Positions 5,970 through 6,893 of a stretch of DNA of 6,893 nucleotides are shown piece by piece. Below the pieces are notes generated by a model, which saw nothing but the letters and a program-made list of their open reading frames with translations, had not been told where the DNA came from and did no database searches. The DNA is taken from the NCBI GenBank assembly GCA_040307715.1, contig JAWRJC010000122.1, positions 1 to 6,893 on the forward strand. Reading direction: 5' to 3'. The stretch comes from RUG13615 sp040307715. GTDB lineage: Bacteria > Bacillota > Clostridia > Peptostreptococcales > Anaerovoracaceae. Numbering within the stretch: the first letter of the stretch is position 1; each line of letters starts with the position of its first letter. Made by a program: the position numbers and the translations under genes.

Positions 5970-6290
5970 ATGAACTTTCAGATAGGCTCCGCGCTGCTCG
6001 ATGCCTGCGTCCTGTCTCTCCTGATGCAGGGTGATACGTACGGGTACGTGCTCACCCAGGAAATGAAAAAAGCGGTGGACATCTCGGAGTCCACGCTGTA
6101 CCCGGTGCTCAGACGCCTGCAGAAGGGCGGTTACCTGATGACCTACGACAAGCCGTACCAGGGGCGCAACCGGCGCTACTACGCCATCACCCCGCAGGGG
6201 CGCGTCAAGTATCAGGAATACCGGGAAGATTGGGAGACCTACAGGAACAAGCTCGACAGCATCATCAACGGAGGTGAGATCCATGGATAG
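5970..6290 (+). CDS. PadR-family transcriptional regulator (short, single C-terminal helix type)
   Basis: 106-aa winged-helix DNA-binding protein. The N-terminal helix LLDACVLSLL leads to the family motif GDTYGYVLTQEM (21-32), the recognition helix SESTLYPVLRRLQKGGYL (39-56), and the wing with GRNRRYYAITPQGR (65-78). A single C-terminal helix (about 80-100) would form the dimer interface, as in short PadR proteins (subfamily 2). ATG 5970 follows AAGGAG (5957-5962) at 7 bases. The gene overlaps the next one by 8 bases, so translation of the two is coupled. PadR proteins linked to DUF1700 genes are usually autorepressors that respond to ligands or envelope stress. Here the obvious target is the palindrome at 5503-5527. 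The ligand, if any, cannot be inferred. A short 3' segment holds the ribosome binding site GGAGGTGA (6270-6277) for the downstream gene. Confidence 0.93.
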   Translation: MNFQIGSALLDACVLSLLMQGDTYGYVLTQEMKKAVDISESTLYPVLRRLQKGGYLMTYDKPYQGRNRRYYAITPQGRVKYQEYREDWETYRNKLDSIINGGEIHG

Positions 6291-6893
6291 AAGAGATTGG
6301 TTGAAAAAACTCCAGATGGAACTCTACCGGATGCCTCGCAATGAGATCGATGACGCTGTTGCGTACTACAGCGAGTACTTCGAAGAAGCAGGCCCGGAAA
6401 GGGAACAGGAGATCATCCGCGAACTGGGCGACCCTGCCAAGGTGGCAGCGCAGATCAAAGCGGACTACGCGGTCCGGCAGCTGGATGACATGGAGCGCGA
6501 GGAAGCGCGCGGCGAAAGAGGCCGCTTCTGGAATCGCTTCGGCCGCCGCGACAACGCGAATGACGGCTACCGCCGGGAATCCTGGCAGGAACACGTCGGC
6601 AACGGTCCGGACTTCGGACAGCAGGACGGCTGGCAGAATGCGCAGAACGGTGCGGATTACAACAACTACAACAGCCGCCAGGACGGGTATAGAAACGGCT
6701 ATAACAACGGCTACGAGGATGCCCGGAAAGGCCGTTACAGCGATCAGTCCAACAACAGCGCAGGTTACAGGGACGGCTACAACAATGGGTACAACGATGC
6801 CCGGACAAGAGGCGGCAGGGGCCGTGTCGGTCTGGTCATCGCGGCGATCATCGGCGGCATCCTCGCCGCGCCGATCGCGCTGCCGGTCGCGGT
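6283..6893 (+). CDS. DUF1700/HAAS-domain membrane protein (3' end outside window)
   Basis: 203 codons are visible and the frame is still open at the window edge. The N-terminus (about 1-65) is a helical DUF1700/HAAS domain: MDRRDWLKKLQMELYRMP, then EIDDAVAYYSEYFEEAGPE (21-39) and EIIRELGDPAKVAAQIKADY (43-62), the classic pattern. A charged stretch (66-90) follows, then an Asn/Gln/Gly/Tyr-rich linker (90-178) with two 16-residue repeats, and a hydrophobic segment from 182 that is probably the first membrane helix. HAAS domains are thought to face the cytoplasm and couple PadR-type regulators to membrane events. The role of this protein as sensor or PadR antagonist is inference. ATG 6283 has GGAGGTGA (6270-6277) 5 bases upstream and overlaps padR by 8 bases. 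Linker length and composition look unusual for the family, which more often moves from HAAS to membrane helices with a shorter spacer. Confidence 0.88.
   Translation, partial: MDRRDWLKKLQMELYRMPRNEIDDAVAYYSEYFEEAGPEREQEIIRELGDPAKVAAQIKADYAVRQLDDMEREEARGERGRFWNRFGRRDNANDGYRRESWQEHVGNGPDFGQQDGWQNAQNGADYNNYNSRQDGYRNGYNNGYEDARKGRYSDQSNNSAGYRDGYNNGYNDARTRGGRGRVGLVIAAIIGGILAAPIALPVA
6685..6810 (+). repeat. Two GYRxGYNNGYxDAR repeats within the DUF1700 protein
   Basis: Repeat 1 spans residues 135-150 (6685-6732) and repeat 2 spans 161-176 (6763-6810). They share 12 of 16 residues in the pattern GYRxGYNNGYxDAR. Six of the twelve identical residues use different synonymous codons, so the copies are not a recent DNA duplication. 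Tyr recurs every four residues, which in a helix would line one face, though the Gly and Asn content also fits a flexible linker. Confidence 0.85.

Noticed and set aside
1..6893. CRISPR arrays, tRNA or rRNA genes, insertion sequences, attachment sites.
   Set aside because: No regularly spaced direct repeats, no cloverleaf or rRNA-like sequence, no transposase-like reading frame and no terminal repeats were seen.

Overview
The window looks like a chromosomal segment of a GC-rich, fermentative, anaerobic member of the Bacillota (Firmicutes). Four things point that way: strong AGGAGG-type ribosome binding sites, an oxygen-sensitive ferredoxin-dependent 2-oxoacid oxidoreductase, a classic housekeeping promoter set in a sharply AT-rich island, and a PspC / PadR / DUF1700 membrane-stress cassette of the Firmicutes type. 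The sequence alone does not fix genus or species. All genes are on the + strand.

Region 1 (1-5454) starts with the last 11 codons of an unidentified upstream gene, then a 152-base gap that can fold into a long hairpin. Four genes follow: iorA and iorB (the two subunits of indolepyruvate:ferredoxin oxidoreductase, overlapping by an ATGA), a sodium:amino-acid symporter of the NSS/SLC6 family, and a fold-type-I PLP aminotransferase. The block ends in a strong intrinsic terminator at 5427-5454. Together they read as an aromatic amino-acid fermentation unit: Na+-driven uptake, transamination to the aryl-pyruvate, then oxidative decarboxylation to the aryl-acetyl-CoA with reduction of ferredoxin. 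No acyl-CoA ligase or synthetase is visible in the window to complete the pathway.

Region 2 (5455-5655) is non-coding but dense in signals. It holds a 28-base A/T run (likely UP element), a near-consensus sigma-A promoter (TTGACA, 17 bp, TATAGT), a 25-bp near-perfect palindrome covering the spacer and -10 box (likely operator), and a structured 5' leader with two hairpins.

Region 3 (5656-6893) is a second operon: a 76-aa PspC-domain membrane protein, a short PadR-family repressor, and a DUF1700/HAAS-domain membrane protein cut off by the window end. The last two overlap. PadR is the obvious candidate to bind the palindrome and autoregulate the operon. The DUF1700 protein carries an unusual Asn/Gly/Tyr-rich linker with two copies of a GYRxGYNNGYxDAR repeat just before its first membrane segment.

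The families are all known. The least expected parts are the PadR-type palindrome-promoter-leader arrangement, the repeat-bearing linker, and the folded leader ahead of iorA.
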